Source: Microdochium bolleyi
Lineage: Eukaryota > Ascomycota > Sordariomycetes > Xylariales > Microdochiaceae
Assembly: GCA_001566295.1 (NCBI GenBank)
Contig: KQ964260.1
Location: forward strand, 558,001 to 622,000
Direction: 5' to 3'
DNA length: 64,000 nucleotides
The position numbers and the translations under genes were made by a program. Below are positions 20,828-32,362 of the stretch, in pieces. The notes under the pieces are model-generated. The model saw only the letters and a list, made by a program, of their open reading frames with translations. It was not told the DNA's origin and did no database searches. Position 1 is the stretch's first letter; the number at the start of each line of letters is the position of its first letter.

Positions 20828-22750
20828 TCAGGCTCGCCCATCAACAACATACTCGGCTTCAATCTCCTGGGCAGCGGTCACGACCTGTCTCTGCTCTTCA
20901 ACAGCCGCATCACCTCCCGACGATCCTGCCCAGGGCCACTCCATCTGCCTGAGCCATTCCTCACGGATCGAGTTGTCTTTGATCGTGATCCAGCTCAACC
21001 GCGGGAGTTTTCGGCGCCTGCCTCGGGCGAAGCCGTTTAACAACGGAAGCCAGGCGGTTGGTCCCGTATAAGGCCCGATGGACAACACGAGCTCCTCCAG
21101 GGTTTCCGTTTCCGGCAGCATGTCAATGAGCGAGGGAACTTGATCGTACACGTCGAAAGGGTCGCCCTGTGTGCCAGACCTGGTGCGGGAGCCGAGCAGG
21201 AGCTCGACGTCGATTTCGAGCTGCTTGAGAGCTGTGAACTTTCGGAGTGACTCGGCAGCCCCTGTACTGAGCTTGACTCTTGTATTGCGCGTGCCTCTGT
21301 CCTGCGCGTGTATGCCGATGTCCAGGCTCGTGAGCTGCCCAGCGATTGTGTCCTGCGAGGCAACACCAGCCGCGGCGGCAATAGCGTCGAGGAACTGAGC
21401 CACGTCCCATACATATGCAAGGCTGCCTTGTTCTCGGTGCGAGTATCGCAGCTCCTTCAGGCGCGGCATGTGGCTGACCAGGGAGGCCATACTTGCAGTG
21501 TCCATGACACATGCCCGCAGGTCGAGCTTTTCAATGCCACTCGCGGTACTGCATGCCAGCAACGGCGAGACTGTGTCGTTGCCGGGGTTTGGTTCCTTGC
21601 TCGGCCACCGATACGAGCCGTTCTGGTAGTAACGGCTGTCCTTGCCATCTGATCCGCCGGCGGCGGCGATGTTTGCTATAGACACCACATTCGCCGCCGA
21701 GAACACACGCAGGCATGGCAGCGTCAGGAAAGGACCCCACTGTGCCAAGTCGACGTTCGATCCGATCCGTGATCCCGTGTGACTGACATCCCGCAGGCTG
21801 CTCAACGGCGAGTTGTCAAGCATGTGCCGCCGGGACCCCTGGGCCAAGGGCACGTTACCCTCTGAAGCTCCGCAGGTGCGCTTTGCTGTGCCTGGGCTAC
21901 CTCCTGCACGCACCGACATGAGCTGCAATACACCCTCTATGCTCGGGTCAAAGTTACCTCTTCTGCCACGCCAGTGGATGCGGACCCGGCAGTCGAATCG
22001 TTCCAGCCGGTCGAGCCGCGAGAGGAGAAGCACGAATAGCGATGTCGCCAGCGACTCCCTCTCGTCCGCATGTGGTTGCCCTCGTAGCCGGATGGGACCC
22101 CCGTGAGACGACGGTGTCTGCGAGCGTAGGAGGCCAGTCCGCTCTCCGCCGGCCGGGAAGTTGTCTTCGCCGACGAGCTCCCGAAACCGCGGAACCCGGG
22201 CCAGCCATGACAGCTGGTTCGCCCCGGCAGCCTCCAGCCATGGCGACTCCATGACGACTTGCAGGGCACCACCAGCCGTCGCCCATCCGCTCGCATTACC
22301 CTGGTCAATGCTCGTATGCTCTTCGGCTCGCAGCCATACCAGCCCTGAGTCGAATGCTCGCGAGACGGCCCCGCGGCACCAGGCCGGTGATGCTGCTATG
22401 GCATCATCGTCCTCCTCTTCCTCCTCCTTCTTCTTCTGCTCTTCCTCCGCATTCAAATCGTGGTCTGACATGATCGAGAGCACTCGCGCATACTGCGCGA
22501 TCTCCGGGTACGCCGCGAGTCCGAGCAGCCAGTCGGCCATACTCCGCGCCACGGTGCCATCAGCGTCGTTCTCCCAGGACCTGATGCGGATGTACCGCCA
22601 TCGCCGCCTCCGCGCGTTGTGCTGGTGCAGGCGGTCCTGTCCGCAGCGGAAGACACGGCTGCAGGTGAGCATGAGGTGCTCGTAGTCGTCGCCCGCGGTC
22701 AGGTCGAGGACCTGCTGCAGGATCTCGGTGGGCAAGCTGAGGATCGGCAT
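20828..22750 (-). CDS. F-box-like protein, tandem copy B
   Basis: Single-exon protein of 640 residues starting MPILSLPTEILQQVL, clearly paralogous to the gene just downstream on the same strand. Shared blocks include LMLTC(S/T)(R/H)VFR after the F-box, a SPLSSLRDV/SPLRHLREV block mid-protein, an LDLRACVMDTASMASLVS/LELGSCVMDPAGMAAML block, VWDVAQFLDAI/DWDVAGFIDAI, and an LP..LEEL(V/E)L(S/F)I block near the end. A Lys/Glu/Asp-rich loop of about 20 residues sits near residue 110. The two genes are in the same orientation with a spacer of about 320 bases. Role in substrate recognition by an SCF ligase is inferred from the F-box only. Confidence 0.75.
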   Translation of the reverse strand: MPILSLPTEILQQVLDLTAGDDYEHLMLTCSRVFRCGQDRLHQHNARRRRWRYIRIRSWENDADGTVARSMADWLLGLAAYPEIAQYARVLSIMSDHDLNAEEEQKKKEEEEEDDDAIAASPAWCRGAVSRAFDSGLVWLRAEEHTSIDQGNASGWATAGGALQVVMESPWLEAAGANQLSWLARVPRFRELVGEDNFPAGGERTGLLRSQTPSSHGGPIRLRGQPHADERESLATSLFVLLLSRLDRLERFDCRVRIHWRGRRGNFDPSIEGVLQLMSVRAGGSPGTAKRTCGASEGNVPLAQGSRRHMLDNSPLSSLRDVSHTGSRIGSNVDLAQWGPFLTLPCLRVFSAANVVSIANIAAAGGSDGKDSRYYQNGSYRWPSKEPNPGNDTVSPLLACSTASGIEKLDLRACVMDTASMASLVSHMPRLKELRYSHREQGSLAYVWDVAQFLDAIAAAAGVASQDTIAGQLTSLDIGIHAQDRGTRNTRVKLSTGAAESLRKFTALKQLEIDVELLLGSRTRSGTQGDPFDVYDQVPSLIDMLPETETLEELVLSIGPYTGPTAWLPLLNGFARGRRRKLPRLSWITIKDNSIREEWLRQMEWPWAGSSGGDAAVEEQRQVVTAAQEIEAEYVVDGRA

Positions 22751-23947
22751 GGGTGCGGGGCTCCCGTTAAGCGATGTGTAATGTGCAAATGCTACGGAGT
22801 AGGCTCGGCGTTGGAAGAAACGATGAGGGTAGCGGAGACCTGGGGTGTTAAGTTGTATTGATCATCTTGCAGCTACCACAGCCAAAGGGGAAAAGATTGG
22901 CGCTCCGCGTGGCTGTGAGATCCTCCCTATCTAGGTAGGCAGCAGCCTAAAGGAGAGATCTGCCGAATCAGGATCATCAGGAATCAGGATCAAGAGTCAC
23001 AGGGTCCCGACGTGCTCACGGTCCTACCACTCGTGACGAGCGCGCGCTGAATCTTGAGTGTGCTGGAAAGAATGACAGTTCACTGTAAGGGCCCTGGATA
23101 AAGATGTAAGCACACATGGACCTGGCAGTCAAAGCACCGGAAATGATCTTGAATTGACACCGATCCTCTGTGTCAACGCGCAGTTAGGAGTCTCGCTGGC
23201 CAAATTCCACAAGACCAGAACCTGTGGCAAATTGACCCACAATAAGTGCCAACGATCAAGAAAGCGACGATCAAGCTTCCTGAAGGGAAAGAGTCTATAA
23301 CGTCTCTGCAGAATACGTGTTACTAAATAGCGCAATTATTTATTAAAAATCCCTCCGGATCTACGCGTATATATGCCCGGCGTTACTGTGGCCGCTGCTT
23401 GCAGCGCGTGTACGGCTTTCGGCGTGTACGTCCCCGTCCCCGTGCCGGGAACCACCAGTTTTCGTTTTATCAATTGGCCCTTAAGTGGACAGACGCTACC
23501 GAATCAGAGCGTGATGCACCTCTCATGTCTGATAGTCCGCTCAGCGCCCTCCAGCGATGTGCGAGCGAGAGCAGATAGAAAAGGTTTACCGTGCGCGGAC
23601 CGGGCACCGCGCCATTGTTACGCACGAAAGAAGAGACGAGAAAGAGTCTTTTCGCGATCGAGCAGCCGGTGGTCGCGCCGTTGGAAATGCTTATTTCTTC
23701 ATGTGGTAGGCGGCACTCCATGAGCAAACAGGACACCGGGATGATCTGACGTTTCTTTGCTCCCTTGTCCTAGACAGCAATTACTTTTTTCATAACTTCA
23801 CCGCGCCCCTTTCCTCACAGACAACCAGTCTATTTTCCGTGTCGAATATCGAGTGTCGCGTGGCGTGTGAACTGCCCAGGCGGTATCCAGGCGGTGCTTG
23901 TGTCAGGTCCGTAGCAGCAGTCGTCGTAGCATTGGGTCAGGAATACT
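22751..23947. other. Intergenic, 1.2 kb, no gene seen
   Basis: Promoter side of F-box-like copy B and 3' side of the Zn2Cys6 factor. It includes a more A/T-rich patch around 23310-23360. Only short, motif-free frames occur. Confidence 0.5.
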
Positions 23948-26232
23948 TCAAAAATCGAGAGGGGTGCGGGGGGTGGTTGTTGTTGTCGTCGTCGTTGTTG
24001 TAGTTATTGCGGTGGCAGCTGCTTCCTGGAGCTGGTGCGGCTGTGGCAGGAATGGTCTGAACAGGTCCGTTATGATGGCATGCATGTAGACGCTATTTGG
24101 AGATGGGACCGATCCATGGTGGGTTACTTGGAATATACCGACGAGGACGCAGCGTCTAGTGCAGTGGGCACGAGAGATTTGCGAAGGGAGAAGAGATGGA
24201 GAAAGGGGAACCGGGAAGAAAGAATCGGACTTACTGCAGCATGGTGATATGATGGCCGCTGTTGTCGCCGCGGACAGGCCCGAGGGGCAGGCCCGACGCC
24301 CAGTCGAGCAGCCGCCGGTAGATGGTCTCGGCGAACTCAATGTCGATGGCACCAGCTCGCCCAGACGCACCCGTGGCATCGCCATCATCGTCGTCATATT
24401 CATCGCCATCGTGGTCGACACTGGCACCGCCCCTTCCAAAGTACCGCCGGGCCATGTCGTGGAAGATGACAAAGAGCTGGCACGCCGCCTGCACGCTCGA
24501 CTGATCGAAGGATGGCTCGGCATCGCCGTCGCCGATACTGACGTCACAGTCGCCTTCCCATGGCATTGGTAGCGGGGGAGGCGTGAGGATGTCGAGCTCG
24601 TGATAGTGCAGCGATCGAACACTGTGAAGTTCAAACGGAAAGAATTAGCCAGGTTCACAGGTAGCCAAATTCAAGAAGACACAAAAGTAACGAAGCAACC
24701 CAGCCTCGGGACACTCATTGACTGAAGAACAAGAAGGACAAGAGAAATGGAGAACACGGAAGAGATGGAATCCACAACTCACCAAGTCCAGTTGAATGTC
24801 CCCCACGCCGTAAAGGACGCCGCCCGGAGCCAGTCGTCATGCCGCCCAGCCCACGCGGCGGCCGAGCCCTCGGCCGAGGCGACGTCGAAGAGGCCCATGA
24901 GCCGCCCCAGCGCACAGCCGGCCTCGGCGTACCGCTGCGCCGCGTCCTCGTCCCCCCGCGTCGTCGCCGTCATGCTCATGAGCTGCAGCGCCGCGACGCT
25001 CGTCAGCGTGTTCTTCTCGTGCGTGGCCAGCGCCGCGGCCGCCGCCCACAGGCGCTCCGCCTCGCGGAACAACAGCGAGCTGAGGGCAGCCGGGGCCGGC
25101 ACTTTCGTGTCGGCGGTGCTGGTGGCCGAGACGGCTTGCTGGTGCTCAGTCAGTCTTGTGCTGTGCGAGTGTGCGTGCGTGTCTATGTGTGGCGGTGCTT
25201 ACACAAGCCCAGCCTAGCAGGGCGTTGACGAGGAGGGCCGAGCAGTGATAGATCTGGTAGCTGAGAAGACTATCAAGAAACAGCTGCCTGTCGAACAGGG
25301 GCAGGATCGGGTATTCGTTGCTGAGGTACAGCGCGATGGCCCCGATCGCCATAGGGCTCGTGATGTCGACGGTCGTCCACCGGGATATGTCCAGTAACGA
25401 GAGTCTCCGTGCAAGCCAGGGGTTACCCAGCCCCAGAGACGCGAGCAGCGGATCAGAGCCGGGCGTGGCTGCCGTCGAGCTCTGGGCCGACGGCGTGGAC
25501 CGGAACGATGACGCCGGCATCCCGACTCTGCTGTGTCGTTTATCAGTACTATGGGCATGAAGATATCACAAGAAGGAGCGGGATTTTCCTCTCACAGCAA
25601 CGGCGGGTTCGGCCGCAGGAGGAAGCTCAGCAGCGGCTTTGCGAGGACCGCGCGCGCGGGCGGCAGCTGGCGGGCAGAACCGGGCGTGGGCGCGAGGTCG
25701 CCGCGCAGTGACGAGAGCAGCGCCGTGGCCTGGTCGTGCGGTAGCGCGAGGAGGAGGTGCAGCAGGCGGTCCGACTGCTCGAGCTGCCGGACCGCCTCCT
25801 CATCTCGCGTCTGCTGCTCGTAGATGCATGTCCGCGCCCTCTTGGCGCAGGGGGAACAGCACGGCTTTGCTCCGTCACACTGCGGTAGAAAGTCATGCGT
25901 GTGAGCTTGAGAGGGCTGGACAGAGCGGCTGCAGGTCTGAAAGATGTACGCTAAGGGTCTATGATACGGGAAGCTCCCATTCTTCTCTCCCGAGAGATCG
26001 TCTCCCGCCACCTGGTGTACAGAATGAGACAACGGCCACGAACCCTTATCTTGTGTTTCCGGCAGGGCGTGCAGGTGCCGCCTTTGGTTTTACGCCGCCT
26101 CGGTGGGAGCTGGAAGGTGTCTCGTGAGACGGTACTGTTGCTGTCCGAGGTGTCGTCGTCGCGGCCATCGTCTTGGGCTCGTGCGAGCGCGGGCCGGGGC
26201 GCAATGGCAGGCAGCTTGCGAGGGAGGCTCAT
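23948..26232 (-). CDS. Zn2Cys6 transcription factor with fungal-specific TF domain (six exons)
   Basis: Nuclear regulator. Exons on the minus strand: 26232-26044, 25879-25596, 25530-25203, 25138-24783, 24621-24235 and 24092-23948 (562 residues); phases agree at every junction. The Zn2Cys6 cluster is split by intron 1: C54, C57, then C64, C71, C74 and C81, giving CxxCx6Cx6CxxCx6C. A short coiled-coil-like linker (RQLEQSDRLLHLLLAL) follows. The fungal-specific TF domain then shows LSLYLSNEYPILPLFDRQLF-type, LLVNALLGWAC, HDDWLRAASFTAWGTFNW and EFAETIYRRLLDWASGLP blocks and MHAIITDLFRPF at the end. This order resembles NirA/NIT-4-like factors, but orthology is not shown. Intron 1 has an atypical donor (GTTCGT). 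The acceptor of intron 2 has alternative sites 3 nt apart (CAGCAG). The C-terminus is a run of about 12 Thr, shorter than in typical family members. Confidence 0.85.
23974..24013. repeat. Trinucleotide repeat encoding Thr tail
   Basis: GTT/GTC trinucleotides on the plus strand encode consecutive threonines near the end of the Zn2Cys6 factor. They are likely variable in length between strains. Confidence 0.7.
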
Positions 26233-27802
26233 GAGCGGGGGTGTAATATAGTTGTGGTTCGGTGGGTAAAGCCTGTCTACGTGGGTGGTGTTTGTCTCTT
26301 TGTATCTTCTCGTCGCCCTGATTTCGGATGTAGACTGCAAATAACAGGGGGAGGGTAATTGAAGCATTAGAGCGACCACGTCAGACGGAGACATTATCTT
26401 CGAGGGGCGACAGGCGAGCCAACCAAAAAAAAGAGAAGCACAAAGAAGCCCAACTGAGGGGCAGGGATGGCCGGCTGCTATCATGCCCCCGAGACAGCAC
26501 CGCCCACGACATGTCAACAAGAGTGGCTTCGTCAGTGTGACCAATCGGTACTTTGGTAGGGCATCAGTCGAGAGGTGCCAACGGGGTCGCGAACAGGGCT
26601 CGGGGTTTTCCCCGAGTGAGAATGATGGCAGTGACGTCTTGGGGGCATGGAGAACCACGGAATTGTGGTTTGCCAGGGCATCGAAAATTAGCACGAATGC
26701 CCATCGGCGGCCAGATCGAGAACACAAGCAGTAACTAGGACCATACGAGGGGGGGATCGGGCGCGGAGCGGGCGGGATGGGATTCTGTCATGGCGAACTG
26801 TTATTCAGTGGCTTTCTCCGCGGCGCGGGGCGCGGCCAGGCCGCCGCCCACTCGGCCTAGGGCCACAAAGAAAAGAATGGGTGTCCTCGAAGCGAGTCGA
26901 GCCCCTGGCCGGCCTGCCAGAGCCTGCCGGAGCCTGGCTGGGGCCTCCAGGGCCGCTTGGCAGACCCGCCGCTGACGTCGCCGCTACGTGATGACCCATC
27001 ATGGATGCCCATCCCTTAGCCCCATGCACAGAGGAGGGGATTTTCAGGATCTCCATCGTGCTGCCCAATCCCTCAGTCGCTGCGCTAGTCATCCCCCTGG
27101 ACTGTCGTGCATGCCGAGCCGAGCGGGCCCTTGACGCTTGACCTTTGGCCCGCATGGGCTGCACTGCGTAGCCTGTCGGGCCTGTCGTGCCTGTCTCCCC
27201 GCCAGGGCTCGCCGGCTACGTCACTCGCACCGGCAGCAGGGTGGCAAAACGCGGCTACAGGGTCGATCCACCGCGCGAGGACGGAGTGTTGGAGGGAGTG
27301 CGCTGGTCATCATGACTAGTGTGCCTACCTTAAGTTAGTTTTACGTGGCTCGGAAGTACGTGCCATATCCCCGCCTTTGCTGGCGGATCCATGTCAGCTG
27401 CTAGGCATAGACACAGAAAGCAGACAATCGTGGGACCGAATTGACAACATTTGTAGATTGTTCCGCGCGTGTAATGATGCCGTAGCTGCAAAATAACCGC
27501 CCATGCCGAAAAATGGCATGGCTCATTTCAAACGCCAAAACGCCACAGGCCTCCTTCCCTCAGTGAGGCCTCCGTAACCTAGGGTGCTCCGTATATGCAG
27601 ATATTGTGGTAGCCAGATGAGGGCATGTAACCCACACGGGCGGGCGTCTGGCGGGCGCCGGAAATCATTCCACCCACAGGGACGGGCTTGTCGTCCGCAC
27701 GTACGATGTCCAGGCTCCGCCCGCACTAATACTCGTCATGGCTCCATCAATCGTTCTGGTCCTATTCGTTCCTTTTTTCGCACTTTTGGCTAAAGGGGGT
27801 TT
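26233..27802. other. Intergenic, 1.6 kb, no gene seen
   Basis: Upstream region of the Zn2Cys6 factor and 3' region of the white-collar-like gene, both on the minus strand. Short frames only. Around 26900-26950 there is a GCC/TGG-rich patch of loosely repeated GGCCTGCCAG-like words. Confidence 0.5.
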
Positions 27803-28984
27803 TCAGACACCGGCGACTTTGCGGTTTTCCCCTTGCTGCTGCTGATGCGGCTGCAGCTGCGGCTGCGGTTGATTCTCGGTATCCTCGGTCGCCTCCTTCC
27901 CAGCAGCAGCAGCAGCCACCGCGAGGTCCTGCCGCAGCTTGTTGCCCTTGGCCCACCGCAGGCCGCAGCGGTTGCACAGGTCTCGCTGCCCGCTGGGGCC
28001 CTTACGCCACTCCGGGCTCTCCCGGGCGTGGCAATTGGCGCAACCCTCGCGCATGAGCTGGTGGTACAGCGTCCTGCTGCTGGTGGTGGTGGTGGTGCCG
28101 GTGCCGCCGCCGCCGTCCCTGCCGAGCCCCTTGGTCCCTGGCGTAGTATTTGACGTTTTCGTCGTCGTCGTAGATGTGCCGGTGGCCGTCGTGGTTGTCG
28201 TGATCATCGTCATCGCCAAGCCGCTGCGGCCGCTGCTGTTGGTGGTGGTGGTAGTGGTATTGCTATTGCTATTTGCGTTGGTACCGGGGGTCCTCTTCAT
28301 GCGCCGCCGTTGCTGGGCCGCGCCCTCGAGCTCCTCGACCTCGGCCCGGAGCACTGCGTTCTGCGCCTGCAGCCGGTGCGCCTCGAGATGCGTGTTGCCG
28401 CACCGCGCGGCCGAGTGGCCGGCCATGATGTCATCGTCATCGTCGGCTTCTTCGTCCTCGTCGTCGTACGCGTAGTCGTGGTTGGTGGTGGAGGTGTTGG
28501 GGCTGGCGTTGTTGCTCGGATTGCTATTACTGTTATTACTATTATTGCTCCTGCTTTCGTGTACGGAGCCCCCAGTCTTGTCGGCCCGGACTTGGTTCGC
28601 CAGCGCGCTGCTCCGCGAGACGATTGGCACTGGCGCGATCCTTGTGTCCACTATTACCAAAAGAATGTCTGTTAGTGGTGGTCTTGTCAAGAGGGAATAG
28701 GCTCGATTTTGAGCAAAGCGGAAGGGAAAAGGGAATCTTTGAAGCAACGCGAGTGAATAGGCCCATTTTGCGAGAACGTAAATGAACGGAGCAACGGTGG
28801 CATTCATGCGCACACAAAACAGACTCACCCTTGTCATGCAGCGCCCGGGTGACCTTGCACTGGAGTATTGCCGAGCGGAAGGTCGCCCCGGGAGCAGCGC
28901 GGTTCGGATAGATGCTGACGGTGGCGCGCAGGTCGTACTTGTTGGTCGTGTTGAGCCGGAAGGTGGTGACCACGACGTTGCCAA

Positions 28985-29018
<34 letters not shown>

Positions 29019-30740
29019 GCCGAGGAGCCCGAGAACCTCCTGGAAGCGTGGAATATCAGCGACCGCGAGCAGTTCCTGGAAGCCGATGGCTGCGGCGCCC
29101 GCGCCGAGCGACCCGGCGGCTAGGTCAAGGACGGCCGGCATGGGCGAGAGGACAGCGAGGACGAGGCCGGACGGCGAGATGCGCAGCCAGAGGTCGCGGT
29201 CGCCGAAGCCGCCGCCGTAGCTCACTACGAGGTCGCGACGGAGCCGGGACATCTGCTGCGGGTAGCAGCTCAGCAGCACGAGCCGCTTCGGCGTCTCAAG
29301 CAACGGCGTGCCCGTGCAGCCGAGCCATATATATGTGCCGTCGGCCCCTCGGAGCCGGAACAGCAGATCCTGCTCATGATCGTGGGGCGGCAGTGCCGAT
29401 GACGTCATCGAAGATGATGCTATTGCCGCGAGCTTACACTGCAGCATATGCTTGTCTGCGCCGTGGCAGATCTCTAGCAGGGACTGGCCTGCGAGGCTGC
29501 TGCCGGCGGAGGGCGTCGCGTAGTGGATGAGGCCCTGCAGCGAGACCACGAGGATGATGCCGCCCAGGTAGTCCAGCAGCATCTCGTGTATCGGCTCGGG
29601 GAGTGGCCAGGATCCGGCTGGGCTGTCCCCGAATGCCCAGGACTTGGCCGGGCTGGGTGTGTCTGTCGTGCTGCTCGGCGGTGCCGACGCCAGTGTGTCC
29701 ATGTCAAAGTCCATGTTGAAATCCATGTCAAGATCCATTTCGAAGTCCATCTCAACGTCCATGGCGTCAGGCGATGGGCGTGCTATATGGGGTATCCAAT
29801 GCGCCGCGCCAACTGGGTCCGGATACGGAGACGGCAATTGTTTCCTCTGGTTTCCCAGGTTAGTCACAAAGGGGCCAGCTACGGTCGTGATCGCCTCGCG
29901 CGACTTTTGATATACATACTTTGTTCCTGCCTTTTTGGTGCCGGACCAGAAAGCTGGCCGGGATACTGCCCATCGTTGTCATCATGGGCTGCCGAGGGAT
30001 ATATGTGTTATCGGTGGAGAAACCAAAGAAAATGCTCGAGCCTGCCGAGCCGCCCAGCACGGGTATAATCGTGACCGAGTTCATAAACATGCCCCCCCCT
30101 TTCCTGTAGCTCGGCACATTGTGCTGCGACATGATGGTGGACTCGACGTCGAGGTTGGCACCAGAAACAGCCTCTTCGCCGCCCTGTATATCCATGTTGT
30201 CTGTCACGTGCGAGTCTTTGAATTGGTCTGGAGAGCATTGCTGTTGCTGCTGCTGCTGCCGCTGGCCTTGTTGTAGCATAACGGGTGTGATCGGTGGATA
30301 TCGAAGAAACCGGCAGTTCTTCCCCAGGATCTCGCCACGGCTGTAGCCCGTCATGTCCTCAAAGCCGTCCGAGACGAGGATGACGGGCATGTCGGCTTGG
30401 TAAGGGTCCACGGCGACGAAGGCCATGGAGGGCTCAAGCCCAGCGCATGCCTGGCGGAACTTCCAGCGGGCCACTGTCAGAGCTGCGGCGATGTTCTCCG
30501 ACGGGAATGGTAGGCCCGGCGGTGGCAGCGGACCGGGCTGCGGACTGTGGATGGGCGGCGCACACATCAGCACATGACTGGCAGGCTGGCACGGCGGGAG
30601 GCGCAAGGTTGAAGCCAGGGGCTCGCTCGTGATGCCGCCGCAGGAGAAATGGGGTGCTGAGCTTACCAAGCGGCCGCGATAGCTTGCGTGCGGCTGGCCT
30701 GCATCATGGCCTGGTGGTCGGCATGGTGTGCTGTCGGCAT
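27803..30740 (-). CDS. White-collar-1-like LOV-PAS-PAS-GATA blue-light receptor/transcription factor (four exons)
   Basis: Predicted photoreceptor-type transcription factor, 854 residues. Minus-strand exons: 30740-30667, 30544-29920, 29846-28829 and 28650-27803; phases agree. The first acceptor could instead be 30577, which adds 11 residues. The LOV domain covers about residues 60-205: GLEPSMAFVAVDP, VSDGFEDMTGYSRGEILGKNCRFLR with the flavin-adduct Cys at 102, and YRKGGGMFMNSVTIIPV. PAS 2 (about 275-390) includes GGIILVVSLQGLIHYATPS and TYIWLGCTGTP; PAS 3 (about 405-535) starts DLWLRISPSGLVLAVLS. The GATA finger is C776xxCx18CxxC801 with CANCHARESPEWRKGPSG, the WC-type long loop. This is the WC-1 order, but the protein is shorter than Neurospora WC-1 and divergent. 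It has a Gln-rich LOV insertion, a Met-Asp repeat after exon 2, poly-Gly and poly-Thr. The usual LOV Gln position is Ser201. Confidence 0.85.
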
Positions 30741-31288
30741 TGCAGACTCGCAAGGGTCAAACGGCCTGATGCATCAGCTCAGCACGCCGGCCATCGACGT
30801 CGACAGTCACTCTCGTGATGGTGTATGTGCAGACGAGCGTGTTCAGAACCCCGGGACTCGCAGGAAACGGACATGTGAGACGTCGACGAGTTGGACTTGC
30901 AACGACGGTAAGCAGGGCGCTGCTCATCCCCGGAGGTGGCACTGAGGCAGTCAAGGTGAGATCAGGAATCCACGCGACTTTCAGGGTCCGAGGCAGGGCA
31001 GAGCAGGGCAGGGCAAGGGCAGGGGTCCTTTCCCGGCTCCAGGGTTGCCACAAGTCGCCGGGCCCAGCCAGGCCAACCAGGGTGAGCCCACCAGTCTCTG
31101 AGCCACCGAGTCATCCGCGTGGGGACCGCAGCGCCCGCCAGCTGCTGCTGTCCCAGGCTGGCCCGTCGAATCAAGAGGGACGCCGCGGCGGCCCCCCTCT
31201 TCGGGAAGGGTGGCCTCGCGGAGATATCCCGGGTGGCCAGGGCGTGATTGGTTTGTCGTCATCGGTAGCACTCCGAGCCCTTCCATTC

Positions 31289-31289
<1 letters not shown>

Positions 31290-31359
<70 letters not shown>

Positions 31360-31362
31360 CCC
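31290..31362. repeat. Long poly-C tract
   Basis: About 70 C, interrupted by a single T (31319) and a G near the end (31359). This is extreme for a GC-balanced intergenic region. Its length may be imprecise because homopolymers are hard to sequence. Confidence 0.85.
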
Positions 31363-32278
31363 CTTTGCTTGGTCGAGTGTCCACAGACAGAGTCGGACAG
31401 AGTCTGACAGACAGGCAGGACACCATGGGCAGACCTTTGGCAGCTGGCGACACGGTGCCATGCTGGTATAGTGGCGTGTTGCGAACCCACACCTCGAATG
31501 GGATGGGCAGCTTATCGTCCGGACCCAGGACACTAGCAAAGACCCTTCCGTCCAGTCTCTGCAGGACTACTGTGGCTCGAAGGACCCCGATCTCCGTGGC
31601 CTCTTGGCTCCGACACCATCGCGGGGCCTCGGTACCACGCACCCGGCACAGAGAGCTACACAGTCGGGGCACGATACATCGCAACATCGCATTACTGGCC
31701 ATGTTGACCCGACATGGTCTATTCTGGCCATCATGGCCGCGCTCGCGTCGTCCCTCCTCGAGTGCATCTACATAGACCACGGGCTACAGTACTCGGTCCT
31801 TGACGTGTCTATTCGCTGAAAGCACGCCCAGCGCGTTCCGAGCCTGGCGCCCTTGGCTGGCTGCGGCCGCACGAGCGGGCAAGGGGCCGCGGCGGCGGCG
31901 GCGGCGGCTTGTCCGGCAGCCCTAACTGCACCAGGCCGCCCAGCCAGTCGAGCCAGTCGAGCCAGTCACGGCAAGCGGCCTTGGAGTCTGGGCCTGCCCG
32001 AGTCTAGACCGGTCTTCATTCCTGGCCTGCGTCTCTTCTGCGACAAGGACTCGGCAGGCTGCGATGGAGGACACCCGCTTTCGCCACGCTCGTTGCGCTT
32101 CGCAGTCTCGGCTTCTGCGGCCTTCCAGGTTGTCTGAGATTGCAGGTGTGCTGCACTGGTTGGACCAGCCAGGACCCTCTGGTCTCGCCTGGCAAGTTCG
32201 CGAACTAGTGCAGGGAAGCTGGATGCATCCACGGCCGCGACCTGGACTCTAGTCCCATGACTGGCAGCCTTGTCTTGG

Positions 32279-32362
32279 CCCATCCTGCTGAATCCCCATG
32301 CAGTTGAAATCCCATCCCCGGTTCAATTCCCATCCTGCCGAAGTCCCATCCTGTCGAATTGC
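32279..32362. repeat. Degenerate 16-18 bp repeat before the kinase start
   Basis: Four CCCATCC-type units (CCCATCCTG plus a C/T-GAA tail, one as CCCATCCCCG) occur within 85 bases. They end about 115 bases before the kinase ATG. Confidence 0.6.

Noticed and set aside
31171..31780. ORFs rich in Gly or Pro across the poly-C tract
   Set aside because: They arise only because a homopolymer is open in every frame; they do not extend into coding-like sequence.
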